A DNA stretch of 64,000 nucleotides from Sipunculus nudus (lineage: Eukaryota > Annelida > Sipuncula > Golfingiida > Sipunculidae), in contig JAPPUL010000069.1 of NCBI GenBank assembly GCA_026874595.1, positions 498,001 to 562,000 of the forward strand, given 5' to 3'. A program made the translations under genes and the position numbers. Below the pieces are notes generated by a model. That model ran no database searches and was not told the origin of the DNA. It worked only from the letters and a program-made list of their open reading frames with translations. This document shows, one piece after another, positions 53,750 to 63,314 of the stretch. The stretch's first letter is position 1. The number at the start of each line of letters is the position of its first letter.

Positions 53750-54865
53750 ATGATAGCAGTAAGAAAACGACTCATAAGAAACAAATCATATAGACAAAGA
53801 GTTTTTATACAATATATTCAAAAGAGTAAAAGTAAAATACAATCAAAAAAAACAATCCTTCTTCTCTCAATCATTCCAATCCTTATTATATCTGCTATTT
53901 ATATAATACAACATGATTATGATTTTGAACTTGAGACCTTTGTAAAAGAAGGAAATTATAAAGAAGCGCTTGCAGTAATAGAAAGAAGGCTTAAAAAAGA
54001 TAAAAACGACAGCGTTGCTCTTAAAAACAAAGGCAAAATATATACTATATATGCTCTTAAACAAGATACTAACCCTACTAACTCAAATACTAACTCAGAA
54101 AAACGTATTGTCACACAAGATGCTATAAAGATATTTAACCGACTAATTTATAGAGACTATAACACAAGCGAGATAAACTTTCTCCTAAGCATAAACTTCT
54201 TCTTACATGGAGAAGAACAATACGACAGAGCATTATTTTTCTTATCAAACGCGCTAAAAGCCAATAAAAAAGATGGACTTATAAAAGACTATGTATCAGG
54301 CGATAAGAGACTGCCTTTAAAGATATACGGACAGGACTATTTCTTTACACTATATGGGCTTGGAGGTTATTTAAGTTTTGCTCTAAACGATTATAAGGAG
54401 AGTATAAGGTACCTAAATTATGCTTCAGCACAGATACACGGCTTATCAGCACGGAAAGACAAAGTAATATATACATTTTATATAGGGCTTTGTTATATAT
54501 ACATGAAAGATTACGAAAGCGCACAAAAGAGCTTAGAAACAGTGCTTGACTTATTAGACGTTAAAGAGGGTGATGCAGAATTCAAGGACTTTAATAAGTC
54601 TGACATACTATCACATGTATATTACGCATTAAGCAATGTGTCCTATATAAAGAAAGATTATAGTAAGTCAAAGGCTTATATAAAAGAAGCAATAAACCTA
54701 AAGCCCTCAACTACAAACTATTATCAGATAGGACTAGTATATGAAGCGACAAACAACTTACGCAAAGCGTTTGCCTCTTGGCAAAAGGCTTTAGAACTTG
54801 ATCCAGATAATAGTAAGGCAAGACAGAGGGTGATACGGTTTGAAGAACGTCTTAAAGACAAATAA
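53750..54865 (+). CDS. TPR membrane protein upstream of mreB
   Basis: A 371-residue protein: a basic cytoplasmic N-terminus (about 33 residues, Arg/Lys/Gln), one transmembrane helix (ILLLSIIPILIISAIYIIQ) and a TPR-rich C-terminal part facing the periplasm. Repeats include VKEGNYKEALAVIERRLKKD, YGLGGYLSFALNDYKESIRYL, YIGLCYIYMKDYESAQKSLETV and YQIGLVYEATNNLRKAFASWQKALEL. It precedes mreB by about 240 bases in the same direction, so it may belong to the elongation (rod) cluster; that is inference. Its transport direction rests on the positive-inside rule. I do not recognise a named family. Confidence 0.65.
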   Translation: MIAVRKRLIRNKSYRQRVFIQYIQKSKSKIQSKKTILLLSIIPILIISAIYIIQHDYDFELETFVKEGNYKEALAVIERRLKKDKNDSVALKNKGKIYTIYALKQDTNPTNSNTNSEKRIVTQDAIKIFNRLIYRDYNTSEINFLLSINFFLHGEEQYDRALFFLSNALKANKKDGLIKDYVSGDKRLPLKIYGQDYFFTLYGLGGYLSFALNDYKESIRYLNYASAQIHGLSARKDKVIYTFYIGLCYIYMKDYESAQKSLETVLDLLDVKEGDAEFKDFNKSDILSHVYYALSNVSYIKKDYSKSKAYIKEAINLKPSTTNYYQIGLVYEATNNLRKAFASWQKALELDPDNSKARQRVIRFEERLKDK

Positions 54866-55038
54866 TTATATATCTTTCAAAGTAACGCTAAAAATAATCA
54901 AAACATAAAATAAAAGGCTATAAAAACAACACAAATAATTAATAATAATTAATATTAAACGAATGCAACGCTAACATATATTAAAGATACTAAATCTTAT
55001 ATTCTTAATACTGCAAAATCTAAGTGACTGCTAAAGAG

Positions 55039-55078
55039 AAAGATAGAAGAAATAAAGAGTAAAGATAGAAGAAATAAA
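55039..55078 (+). repeat. 18-bp direct repeat in mreB leader
   Basis: AAAGATAGAAGAAATAAA at 55039-55056 is repeated exactly at 55061-55078 (period 22), 25 bases before mreB. Confidence 0.88.
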
Positions 55079-55103
55079 AAAAAAAGAAGAACAGAAGAGG
55101 ATT

Positions 55104-56141
55104 ATGTTTTTTGACAATCTGATAGGGTTATTCTCAAGCGATATGGGAATAGATCTTGGTACAGCAAACACATTAATACACGTACGAGGCAAAGGTGTAA
55201 TATTATCAGAACCGAGCGTTGTTGCGGTACATGTAGGCACTAGAAAGATACTTGCAGTAGGACATGAAGCAAAACGGATGCTTGGCCGCACTCCAAAGGA
55301 TATAATAGCAATAAGACCGCTTTCGGATGGAGTTATATCGGACTTTGAGGTTGTGGGAGAGATGATAAGATATTTCATTAAGCGCGTACATAACAGACGA
55401 CTTTTGGTTAGGCCACGAGTTGTAATAGGCATTCCATCTGGGATAACGGAAGTAGAAAAGCGAGCGGTAAAGGAGTCTGCCGAAAAGTCGGGAGCTCGTG
55501 AAATATATTTGATAGAAGAATCTCTGGCGGCGGCAATAGGTGCAAAGGTGCCGATACACGAGGCGGCAGGGAATATGGTGGTTGACATAGGCGGCGGGAC
55601 AACAGAAGCAAGCGTTATATCGCTTGGCGGGATGGTAATATCTAAGAGTATCCGTGTGGGAGGCAATGAATTTGATGAATCTATAATTCAATACATAAAA
55701 AAAGAGCATGGTCTTGTAATAGGGGAGACAACAGCAGAATCGATAAAGATAAAGATAGGCGAAGCGTATATAGATGAAAACGATACTCCCAAAATAATTG
55801 AGGTACGCGGCAGAGATGCAGTGTCAGGATTGCCTCGAGTACTTGAAATTAATAGTTTCCAAGTTCAAAAATGTTTTCAAGACACATTAAATCAGATACT
55901 AGACGTAATAAAGGAGACATTAGATGAAACGCCAGCAGAACTTTCAGCAGACATAGTAGACAGAGGAATAGTAATGACAGGTGGCGGTTCTCTACTAAAG
56001 AGTTTCCCTCAATTCATAGCACGAGAGACAGGAGTTCCGGTAATTCTTGCAGATGAGCCACTAAATTGTGTCGTACTAGGTACAGGCCAGTTTTTGGAGG
56101 AACTGAATTTATTTAGCCATACTGCAATGAAAGAAAAGTAA
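55104..56141 (+). CDS. mreB: Rod-shape-determining actin MreB
   Basis: A 345-residue bacterial actin. [28 protein letters not shown] is the N-terminal phosphate-1 region; [18 protein letters not shown] is phosphate-2; [14 protein letters not shown] is the adenosine-binding block. It polymerises on the inner membrane face and positions the cell-wall elongation machinery. The start has AGAGGAT upstream. mreC follows 36 bases downstream, so it heads the operon mreB-mreC-mreD-mrdA-rodA. Presence of the whole set means an elongated, peptidoglycan-containing cell. Confidence 0.97.
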   Translation: MFFDNLIGLFSSDMGIDLGTANTLIHVRGKGVILSEPSVVAVHVGTRKILAVGHEAKRMLGRTPKDIIAIRPLSDGVISDFEVVGEMIRYFIKRVHNRRLLVRPRVVIGIPSGITEVEKRAVKESAEKSGAREIYLIEESLAAAIGAKVPIHEAAGNMVVDIGGGTTEASVISLGGMVISKSIRVGGNEFDESIIQYIKKEHGLVIGETTAESIKIKIGEAYIDENDTPKIIEVRGRDAVSGLPRVLEINSFQVQKCFQDTLNQILDVIKETLDETPAELSADIVDRGIVMTGGGSLLKSFPQFIARETGVPVILADEPLNCVVLGTGQFLEELNLFSHTAMKEK

Positions 56142-56177
56142 GCATACTAAAAAACAAAGTATACTTATAAATTAATT

Positions 56178-57095
56178 ATGTCTAACTCATTTTTTTCTAA
56201 GAACAAAAATCTAATATTGTTTGTGCTACTTTTGAGCATATCAACATTAAGCCTATCCAAGAGTTCAAAGTTATTAAGCTTGATGCTAGGTGATGCTTTT
56301 TCGATAATATCGTATCCGATAACATATACCTTTGACGTAGTTGGAACATTTGTAACAGAAAGTTATAATAACCTACTATACTTCCAAGAGAGACTTGATG
56401 AGATTGAGAAGGTAAAAAATGCACTGTCTGAGGGGATTGATATAACACGTAGTAAAGAAGAGCTGGTTGAAGAGATCTTACAATTAAGGGAACAATTAAA
56501 CTACGCAAAATACGTAAATAGAACAAGTGATATAATAAATTACCTAAAGATGCCGGCAGAGTCGGGGAAAATAATAATGCGGGACTCAACAGGCCGCCTA
56601 TTCAATAGTATAATCTTAAACAAAGGTAAAGAGCATGGAATAAAAGAAAGCATGCCGGTAATTGCATTTCAAAATCTTGAAGAGCTTGAAGGCAAACCGT
56701 TAGCTAAGCTAGTGATAGGAAAGATAAAAGAAGTTACAAGCTTAGCATCTAAATTACTGCCGATAAACAGCCCCGAATGTATAATACATGTACGGATACG
56801 AGGAAGTAAGTATACGGGTTTCATAAAGGGCCGCGGTACGTTTGAGAAGAACCTTATATTACAGAATATAGATAAAAGAGCAACAATTAAAATAGGTGAT
56901 GAGATAATAACAACAGGTGGACAAAGCCTATTTCCTGCAGGGATTAAGGTGGGGACTATAATAAATGACACATCAGAGGAGCTTGGTTTTATGAAACAAG
57001 CCTTAGTAAGGCCATATATAAACTTTGACAAGTTAAAGTACGTTTTTATAATCAAGAAGGAGCTAAGTACTCTAAGCCCGTTGTTAGATAATTAG
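56178..57095 (+). CDS. mreC: Rod-shape-determining protein MreC
   Basis: A 305-residue protein with a short cytoplasmic tail, a transmembrane helix at about residues 11-30, a coiled coil (LDEIEKVKNALSEG, EELVEEILQLREQLNYA, about 88-120) and two beta domains. The second contains EHGIKESMPVIAF, then IKIGDEIITTGGQSLFPAGIKVGTI, the MreC signature. It forms a periplasmic scaffold activating PBP2-RodA. The order and spacing with mreB and mreD are canonical. Confidence 0.94.
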   Translation: MSNSFFSKNKNLILFVLLLSISTLSLSKSSKLLSLMLGDAFSIISYPITYTFDVVGTFVTESYNNLLYFQERLDEIEKVKNALSEGIDITRSKEELVEEILQLREQLNYAKYVNRTSDIINYLKMPAESGKIIMRDSTGRLFNSIILNKGKEHGIKESMPVIAFQNLEELEGKPLAKLVIGKIKEVTSLASKLLPINSPECIIHVRIRGSKYTGFIKGRGTFEKNLILQNIDKRATIKIGDEIITTGGQSLFPAGIKVGTIINDTSEELGFMKQALVRPYINFDKLKYVFIIKKELSTLSPLLDN

Positions 57096-57122
57096 TTAAT
57101 GCCTTAAAGGATATAAAAACAG

Positions 57123-57608
57123 ATGCGCAATCATATATTAAGATATTTGCTATTATTCATACTGGTATTATTACAAACTACCTTACTTGAATATGCAAAG
57201 ATAGGAGATACAAAGGCAGACTTAGTTTTAATCTTTATATTATATTTTGGGATAAAAAGCGGTCCTATTAATGGACAGATGTTAGGCTTTATAGGCGGAC
57301 TGTTACTAGATTTATCAACAGCATATTTTGGGCTTAATATGTTAATTTACACTATAATAGGTTTTTTTGCAGGGACATTTTATAAAAGAATATATATAGA
57401 AACGATACTTGGAACATTTAGCTATGTATTTTTAGGCACTCTATTTAAAGGTATCATATACTTTGCAATTTCATACTTTGTTATAGCTACTTTGACACTT
57501 GGAGACATGAGTACATACTTTATAAATACACTACTGCTTGAATTGATATTAAATGCCTTGCCTGCTCCATTTATATTCAGTTTTTTTAATAAATTCGATT
57601 TAACCTGA
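57123..57608 (+). CDS. mreD: Rod-shape-determining protein MreD
   Basis: A 161-residue integral membrane protein with about five helices. LLFILVLLQTTLLEY, LVLIFILYFGIKSGPINGQMLGFIGGLLLDLSTAYFGLNMLI and FINTLLLELILNALPAPFIFSF match MreD (G-x-x-x-G-x-L-x-D-L motif). It is the third component of the elongasome and binds MreC and PBP2. It lies 27 bases downstream of mreC and 63 upstream of mrdA. Confidence 0.92.
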   Translation: MRNHILRYLLLFILVLLQTTLLEYAKIGDTKADLVLIFILYFGIKSGPINGQMLGFIGGLLLDLSTAYFGLNMLIYTIIGFFAGTFYKRIYIETILGTFSYVFLGTLFKGIIYFAISYFVIATLTLGDMSTYFINTLLLELILNALPAPFIFSFFNKFDLT

Positions 57609-57671
57609 TATGATTGATATTTAATGAAATGTTAATATTAAATGTTAATATTATAAGAGAGATTTTATTAT

Positions 57672-60137
57672 ATGGAAATGCCAAGTAAATTAAACGTAGA
57701 CACAACAAAAAAGACACGAAAACGCCTTTTCTTTTTATTTATATTCTGCACCTTGTTGTTAATTGGATTGCTTAGCAAAATAGCACATATACAGGTTTTC
57801 CAAAATAACTACTATCAACGCTTTGCACAAGGCCAGATCGAACAAAGCGTCATTGTACCTGCTGTTCGGGGACAAATCTATGACAGAAATAATAAAGTTA
57901 TTGTAGATAACAGGCCATCTTATTCATTAATGATAACTCCTGCCTATCTGCCAAAATCAAAAGATGATAGAACAAAACTTTTAAACTATCTCTCAGAAAA
58001 ACTTGCAATGGATAAAAAGACCTTACTATCAAGAATAAAAATTAAAAATATACGAACCCAAAATAAATACAAACCTATTTTGATAAAACGTGATTTGTCT
58101 GAAGAGCTTTATACAGAATTAAAGGAGAATGAGACTATACTTGAGGGCGTTTCGATTGAACTTATGTCTGCAAGAAGATATCTTTTGGGAGAAAGCCTTG
58201 CTCATGTACTTGGGCATACAGGAATAATAGATAAAAAGGCGTGGCGCCATTTCCAGAATGTCTACAAAGAGACCCCAGAAAATAATCCATATAGATACCA
58301 AAATACTATAATAGGCAAACTCGGTATAGAACGTAATAATGACAAAGACTTGAAAGGCAAAGATGGCCTTGCTACAAGACTTATAAATTCCAAAGGACAG
58401 CCCATACCGGATACTATAAAAATAATCTCAAAACCAACTGCAGGTCATAATATATCTCTAACAATAGATTCTAACCTGCAACGAGAAGCTAAAAAAATGC
58501 TCAAAAATAAGATAGGAGCACTAATTGCAACAAATCCGCAAACAGGCGAAATACTTGCAATAGTAAGCAATCCCTCATTTAACGCTAATGACATTATAAG
58601 CAGAGATTTAAAAACAATAAAACGTCTTGAGCAAAACAAGTCAAAACTATTTTTCAACCGTGCAATTCATGCAACCTATCCGCCAAGTTCAATATTCAAA
58701 TTGATAGTGGCAACAGCAGCACTTGAAGAAGATAAGGTAAATCTTAGAAAGAAGGTAAATTGTAAAGGCGCCTATCCTCTTGGCAACAGAGTATTTAAAT
58801 GTCACAAGGTACATGGCAGGGTTAACTTAATAGAGGCTATAGAAAAATCGTGTAATACATATTTTTATTCTCTAGCCTTGGATATAGGATGGGATTTAAT
58901 ATACAAGTATGCCGCTTTATTTAATCTTTCTCATACGCATAAACTTGAATTTGGCGAAAGTGCAAAAGGTATACTTCCAACTGCACAATGGAAAAGAAAA
59001 CAGTTTTTAGAAACATGGTATTTAGGTGATACATTAAACCATTCAATAGGACAGGGCTATATTATATTATCGCCGATACAAATACATAATATTATAAGCA
59101 TAATAGCCACAAACGGCACTTTATATAAACCCTATGTTATAGACCAAATAGAAGACCCTGTAAAAAATAAAATCAAATACAAAGCACAAAAAGAGATTAT
59201 AAAACAAATAGTATTTAAAGACAAAACTATTAAAGTACTTAAAAAAGCTCTAAGAAGTGTTGTTACACGTGGAACAGGATATTATGCTAGGTTTTCTAAG
59301 AAGCATTTAATACTTGGCAAAACAGGAACCGCTCAAACGAGTCATGAATATGATCATGCATGGTTTACGGCTTATGCTAAAGATACGAACGACTCAAATA
59401 ATAAAATAGCAATAAGCATAATAATCGAGAATGCTCAAAACCGTGGTGGCGGATTTGTATCTGCTCCTATTGCAACGGCATTAATAAGATATTACCTAGA
59501 AAACACTCCAATAAGCGTTACACAAAGGGAGATGGGTCGCCTTTTATATGAAGAGGATAAGTTACTTGAAACTAATGATAAATTGACACTCAAAGCAAAT
59601 ATTGAAACAAAAGATACAATTGTAGATATTGTAGATAACTTTTTAAAGCATGAAGATAATATTTTAGAGAAATTAAACACAAAACATATAACATTACGCA
59701 AATTGTTCTTTAAAGATGAGCGCGAGAGTACAGGTCTGACCTCAAAAGATTTATTAAGTTCGGTATATAAAAACTATACAGACACAATCTTAAATGAAGC
59801 ACTACTAAGCACGATTACAAAAGAACAAAAGGATATAGAAAAAGAAAAGATACTCCTTTTAGAAAAGGAAAATAAAGTCTTAAAAAAACAAAAACATCAA
59901 CAAGACATCCTCGCTGCAAAAGAGAAGGAAAAAGAAAAGCAAATTACTTTTGTAAGAGAAGCTCAAGAGCGTACAATAGAACAGAAGGTGGCAAAGGAAA
60001 AAAGAAAACAAACTCTTATAATAAAAGAGAAAAGCTCAAAGCCTGAAGATATCGAATTTAAACGATTATCCGATATTGTAGACAAAGAAAGAAAACAATT
60101 TATAAAAGATACGGACGACCTTGAGTTTTTAGATTAA
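57672..60137 (+). CDS. mrdA: Penicillin-binding protein 2 with long coiled-coil tail
   Basis: A class B PBP of 821 residues. The cytoplasmic tail and transmembrane helix (about 16-40) are followed by the dimerization domain (RGQIYDRNNKVIVDNRPSYSL). The transpeptidase carries PPSSIFKLIV (S-x-x-K), KSCNTYFY (S-x-N) and LGKTGTAQT (K-T-G), so it should be active. It crosslinks new peptidoglycan during elongation together with RodA. The conserved part ends at about residue 617. The remaining 200 residues are Lys/Glu-rich helix (EKEKILLLEKENKVLKKQ) with no known domain; typical PBP2 is 600-650 residues long. Confidence 0.93.
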   Translation: MEMPSKLNVDTTKKTRKRLFFLFIFCTLLLIGLLSKIAHIQVFQNNYYQRFAQGQIEQSVIVPAVRGQIYDRNNKVIVDNRPSYSLMITPAYLPKSKDDRTKLLNYLSEKLAMDKKTLLSRIKIKNIRTQNKYKPILIKRDLSEELYTELKENETILEGVSIELMSARRYLLGESLAHVLGHTGIIDKKAWRHFQNVYKETPENNPYRYQNTIIGKLGIERNNDKDLKGKDGLATRLINSKGQPIPDTIKIISKPTAGHNISLTIDSNLQREAKKMLKNKIGALIATNPQTGEILAIVSNPSFNANDIISRDLKTIKRLEQNKSKLFFNRAIHATYPPSSIFKLIVATAALEEDKVNLRKKVNCKGAYPLGNRVFKCHKVHGRVNLIEAIEKSCNTYFYSLALDIGWDLIYKYAALFNLSHTHKLEFGESAKGILPTAQWKRKQFLETWYLGDTLNHSIGQGYIILSPIQIHNIISIIATNGTLYKPYVIDQIEDPVKNKIKYKAQKEIIKQIVFKDKTIKVLKKALRSVVTRGTGYYARFSKKHLILGKTGTAQTSHEYDHAWFTAYAKDTNDSNNKIAISIIIENAQNRGGGFVSAPIATALIRYYLENTPISVTQREMGRLLYEEDKLLETNDKLTLKANIETKDTIVDIVDNFLKHEDNILEKLNTKHITLRKLFFKDERESTGLTSKDLLSSVYKNYTDTILNEALLSTITKEQKDIEKEKILLLEKENKVLKKQKHQQDILAAKEKEKEKQITFVREAQERTIEQKVAKEKRKQTLIIKEKSSKPEDIEFKRLSDIVDKERKQFIKDTDDLEFLD

Positions 60138-60149
60138 AAAAACAAATAT

Positions 60150-61625
60150 ATGTATATAATAGAAAAGGACTCCCATAAAGGTAAATATAACCTGGATTAT
60201 GTTTTAATAATAACGGCTCTAATTCTTAGTGTACTTGGCATAATATTTATACATAGTGCAGGAGAAGCACTAAATACTAATTCCTTAAAACCATATCTAA
60301 AACAAATTATTGCGTTAGGAGTTGGCTTTCTAGCATTTGTCATATTATTATTTTTTACAAGTTATAAAAACTTTGCTAACTACGCATTCGCATTATACAT
60401 ATTCTCTATACTAATTTTATTATTAGTAATTATTTATGGGAATAATATCCACGGTGCAAGCAGTTGGTTCGTAATATATGGCGTGTCTTTTCAACCTTCA
60501 GAGCTTACCAAACTATTTTTTATTTCATTCCTCGCATACTATCTTACAAAAGAACAAAATAATATGCATAAACTGTCTCGCCTTTTAATATCACTTGCTA
60601 TACCTATCCCTCTTCTAATCTTAATACTCTTACAACCAGACCCAGGCACCGCTTTTGTTTATATACCTATTACCTTAGCAATGCTTTTAATTGGCGGTGC
60701 AAACTCAAAACACCTGTTTATCCTAATATCAACCGGCATCATAGCTTTAACTTTATCACTGCTGCCAAATTACTATATTAGAACAAATGAGGATAATATA
60801 AGGAAAGACCAAATAGACAAAATGATACAAAGTACTTCCTTATACTATCTTGCATTTAACGAAAAAAATAAAAGAGATTTAAAAAGAGAAAAACTTATAG
60901 ATTTAAAAAGCGGTCTTAAACTAAGAAATGCCATTAAATCAAAATCTAAGCTTCTTAAAAAGGCTATTGCTGAATTTACAATGCAAGTTACTATCTTTGT
61001 TTTTATACTGACTGTACTTGCTTTTATGCTTTATAAATATTTTGAGAAGAGACTATTTTACCATATAGGGATACTCTTATTAATACTATCGATAGGGGTA
61101 GGGGCTTCAATTTTTGGGCAACTGCTTGTAAAACCACATCATACTAAACGCATATTAACTTTTATGGACCTTGACACAGACCCACAAGGTAGCAGTTATC
61201 ACCAAAGGCAAAGCATTATTGCTATTGGTTCGGGAGGTGTTATCGGGCATGGACTTAATGAGGGTCCTCAAAATAAGTTTAACTTTATACCCGAGAAAAC
61301 GACCGATTTTATTTTTGCCGTGATTGGAGAGGAATGGGGGTTTTTACGAGGTAGTTTGCTTATATTATTTTTGTACTTCGTAATTATAGCAAGACTGCTT
61401 ATTAATGCAGCAAATGCAAGAGATAGGTTTGGGACTTTAGTCATTTCCGGCATCACTGCTTTAATTACTACTCACGTTTTTGTAAATATAGCTATGTGTG
61501 TAGGCCTTTGGCCGGTTATGGGCATACCTCTACCTTTCCTTAGTGCGGGAGGATCCTCGTTGGTAACTAATCTTATTGGAATAGCTATAGTTGCAAACAT
61601 TTCAAAAAAGCGCGTCGTATATTAA
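60150..61625 (+). CDS. rodA: Peptidoglycan glycosyltransferase RodA with central insertion
   Basis: A 491-residue SEDS protein with ten membrane helices. GASSWFVIYGVSFQPSELTKLFFISFLAYYL and LQPDPGTAFVYIPI are SEDS blocks with the catalytic Asp in the second. IAIGSGGVIGHGLNEGPQNKFNFIPEKTTDFIFAVIGEEWGF is near the C-terminus. It polymerises lipid II into glycan strands. Residues about 207-278 form a basic hydrophilic insertion between helices (rich in Lys/Arg/Asn), about 70 residues beyond the typical 370-420. It starts 12 bases downstream of mrdA and closes the operon. Confidence 0.94.
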   Translation: MYIIEKDSHKGKYNLDYVLIITALILSVLGIIFIHSAGEALNTNSLKPYLKQIIALGVGFLAFVILLFFTSYKNFANYAFALYIFSILILLLVIIYGNNIHGASSWFVIYGVSFQPSELTKLFFISFLAYYLTKEQNNMHKLSRLLISLAIPIPLLILILLQPDPGTAFVYIPITLAMLLIGGANSKHLFILISTGIIALTLSLLPNYYIRTNEDNIRKDQIDKMIQSTSLYYLAFNEKNKRDLKREKLIDLKSGLKLRNAIKSKSKLLKKAIAEFTMQVTIFVFILTVLAFMLYKYFEKRLFYHIGILLLILSIGVGASIFGQLLVKPHHTKRILTFMDLDTDPQGSSYHQRQSIIAIGSGGVIGHGLNEGPQNKFNFIPEKTTDFIFAVIGEEWGFLRGSLLILFLYFVIIARLLINAANARDRFGTLVISGITALITTHVFVNIAMCVGLWPVMGIPLPFLSAGGSSLVTNLIGIAIVANISKKRVVY

Positions 61626-62046
61626 TATTGTGTTATCATTAAAGCTACAAATCATTTGATGAAGTAAAATGCTCACATGAATTATTATATATTTGTGCTT
61701 ATATTGTTTGTTCTTAGTTTTAGCACAATTGTAGCAATGATATAGCAAACAACTCTAATCCTGCAACATACTCTAATCCTGCAACATATTCTTGGAAAGA
61801 GATATTAGAACATAAGGAGGAGACGGAGCGTAATAAAGAAACTCAATGGGCTGTTCGTAACCAGCACCAAGTGGTGCTAAAAGATGGTGCTTTCTATCTT
61901 TTTGGCGGTAGTGGTGATAATCCTAAGACTGGCAGTAGTACTAGTCGTGGGGCTCTTAATGACGTATGGGTTTTAAGTAAAGATTAGTCTCTTTTTTAAG
62001 GGACAAATCATATGTAAATTAGGCTAGCCCCTTTAGCTTGTTCTTG
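61626..62046. other. Region between rodA and the M24 aminopeptidase gene
   Basis: About 420 bases. It holds the kelch-lipoprotein remnant (61677-61987) and otherwise AT-rich spacer. Apart from this remnant I see no RNA gene or terminator of a strength I can support. Confidence 0.5.
61677..61987 (+). pseudogene. Frameshifted remnant of a kelch-repeat lipoprotein
   Basis: ATG 61677 opens a 22-residue signal-peptide-like stretch (hydrophobic F-V-L-I-L-F-V-L core) ending in TAG at 61743-61745. A second frame, offset by one base and open from 61724, contains a Cys-Ser start and a spacer with a 19-base duplication (61765-61790 region). It ends in VVLKDGAFYLFGG and LNDVWVLSKD, a single kelch motif, before TAG at 61985-61987. 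The two frames overlap where a lipobox would sit, so a one-base loss between 61719 and 61738 would explain the split. Only one kelch blade remains, so it is also internally truncated. Confidence 0.6.
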
Positions 62047-63195
62047 TTAGTTTATTACAAAATCCTTATGATATTGACTTAATATCCTGCATCCATCTTC
62101 TTTTACCAGAATCATGTCCTCTATCCGTATCCCACCTATATCAGGGTCATAAAGTCCTGGTTCTATCGTTATCACATTACCTGTTTCGAGTTTTATATCT
62201 TGATTAAAGACATAAGGAGCCTCATGTAAAGACAGCCCAACCCCATGTCCAAGTGAGTGAATAAAGCCTTTTTTTAGCATTGGCTCTAAAGGGCTTTGTT
62301 CTCTTAGTGTTTTATATCCAAAAGAATTAAATGTATCGCAGGCCAGGTTATATAACTCCTTAACGCTAACACCATTTCTTATAATAGATATTACTCTCTC
62401 TTGGGCTTTATATACCGTTTCATACATCTTATCTACCCGAGCATCTAACACATCTCCTTTTACAAAGGTTCTGCTCATATCTGCAAAATAACGCCTCTGT
62501 CTATGATAGGGAAAGATATCTATCATTATCGGTTTACCACTTTCTATATTATCAAGCCCTTCATAATGCGGATCACTGCCATTTTCACCGCATGATACCA
62601 AAGTCGTTAGTGTATTACACCCTCTCTCATGCAAGACTTTCTCTATTTCTCTTTTTAACGTTAGTGTTGTTAATTCTTGGCCTTGGTAGTAAAGTATATT
62701 CTTTTTGGGGACGCTTTCTTTTAATACCTTTTCTGCATGCCGCATCGCTGCCTCCGATGCACGCTGACTCTCCTCTATATGCTTTATCTCTTCTTCTGTT
62801 TTAATGCTTCGCTCTTTTATATATAAATTGCAATCAACCATAATCTCTATTCCAAGCTTTATTATTCCATTACCAAAAAAAAAGGGGAACTCCTTCGGTA
62901 CCAACACTTTCTTAACTTTAAAATAATCAAGAACATCCTTAAGCAGGAACAAAAGAGCTAAGTCTTTATGACCATATCTTCTTATCTTCTTTACATAATC
63001 AAAACGGCTAAATGCATAAAGCAAATCTGCTTGTGCCTGGCTAAGCCCTTTGTTATATTCTGCATCCGCCAAAACCACCACCTCTTGCCCATCCTTAAGT
63101 TTTAGATAGATAAATGTATTATTGCTAAGATATTGGGTCTTGTAATACATATTTACATTCGTATATGTATCGCCTACCATTAATATATTTGACAT
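62047..63195 (-). CDS. M24-family aminopeptidase (Xaa-Pro peptidase)
   Basis: A 382-residue M24 pita-bread enzyme. The N-terminal creatinase-like domain (about 1-140) is followed by the catalytic domain with the metal ligands: IDIFPYHRQRRYFADMSRTF (two Asp), HSLGHGVGLSLHE (His), ITIEPGLYDPDIGG and IRIEDM (two Glu). All five are present, so it should remove residues next to proline. The branch is PepP/PepQ-like; I cannot settle which. A 15-bp duplication lies directly at its start. It is followed on the same strand by nothing in this window apart from the kelch remnant on the other strand. Confidence 0.9.
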   Translation of the reverse strand: MSNILMVGDTYTNVNMYYKTQYLSNNTFIYLKLKDGQEVVVLADAEYNKGLSQAQADLLYAFSRFDYVKKIRRYGHKDLALLFLLKDVLDYFKVKKVLVPKEFPFFFGNGIIKLGIEIMVDCNLYIKERSIKTEEEIKHIEESQRASEAAMRHAEKVLKESVPKKNILYYQGQELTTLTLKREIEKVLHERGCNTLTTLVSCGENGSDPHYEGLDNIESGKPIMIDIFPYHRQRRYFADMSRTFVKGDVLDARVDKMYETVYKAQERVISIIRNGVSVKELYNLACDTFNSFGYKTLREQSPLEPMLKKGFIHSLGHGVGLSLHEAPYVFNQDIKLETGNVITIEPGLYDPDIGGIRIEDMILVKEDGCRILSQYHKDFVIN

Positions 63196-63196
63196 C

Positions 63197-63226
63197 TTTT
63201 CTCTATAACATTTTTCTCTATAACAT
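63197..63226 (-). repeat. 15-bp tandem duplication in aminopeptidase leader
   Basis: TTTTCTCTATAACAT occurs at 63197-63211 and 63212-63226, exact, directly upstream of the aminopeptidase start at 63195. Confidence 0.92.
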
Positions 63227-63314
63227 TTTACTTAACTCTAACTCTCATAACCATCCTTATTATCGTTTAGCAGCAGGCATAATCTTATATCTTAAGATTC
63301 TTATATTCTTAATA

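Noticed and set aside
55031-55709. Long open frames antisense to mreB (up to 211 residues)
   Set aside because: They are shadows of a highly conserved gene; their sequence looks like no protein family and mreB itself explains the region.
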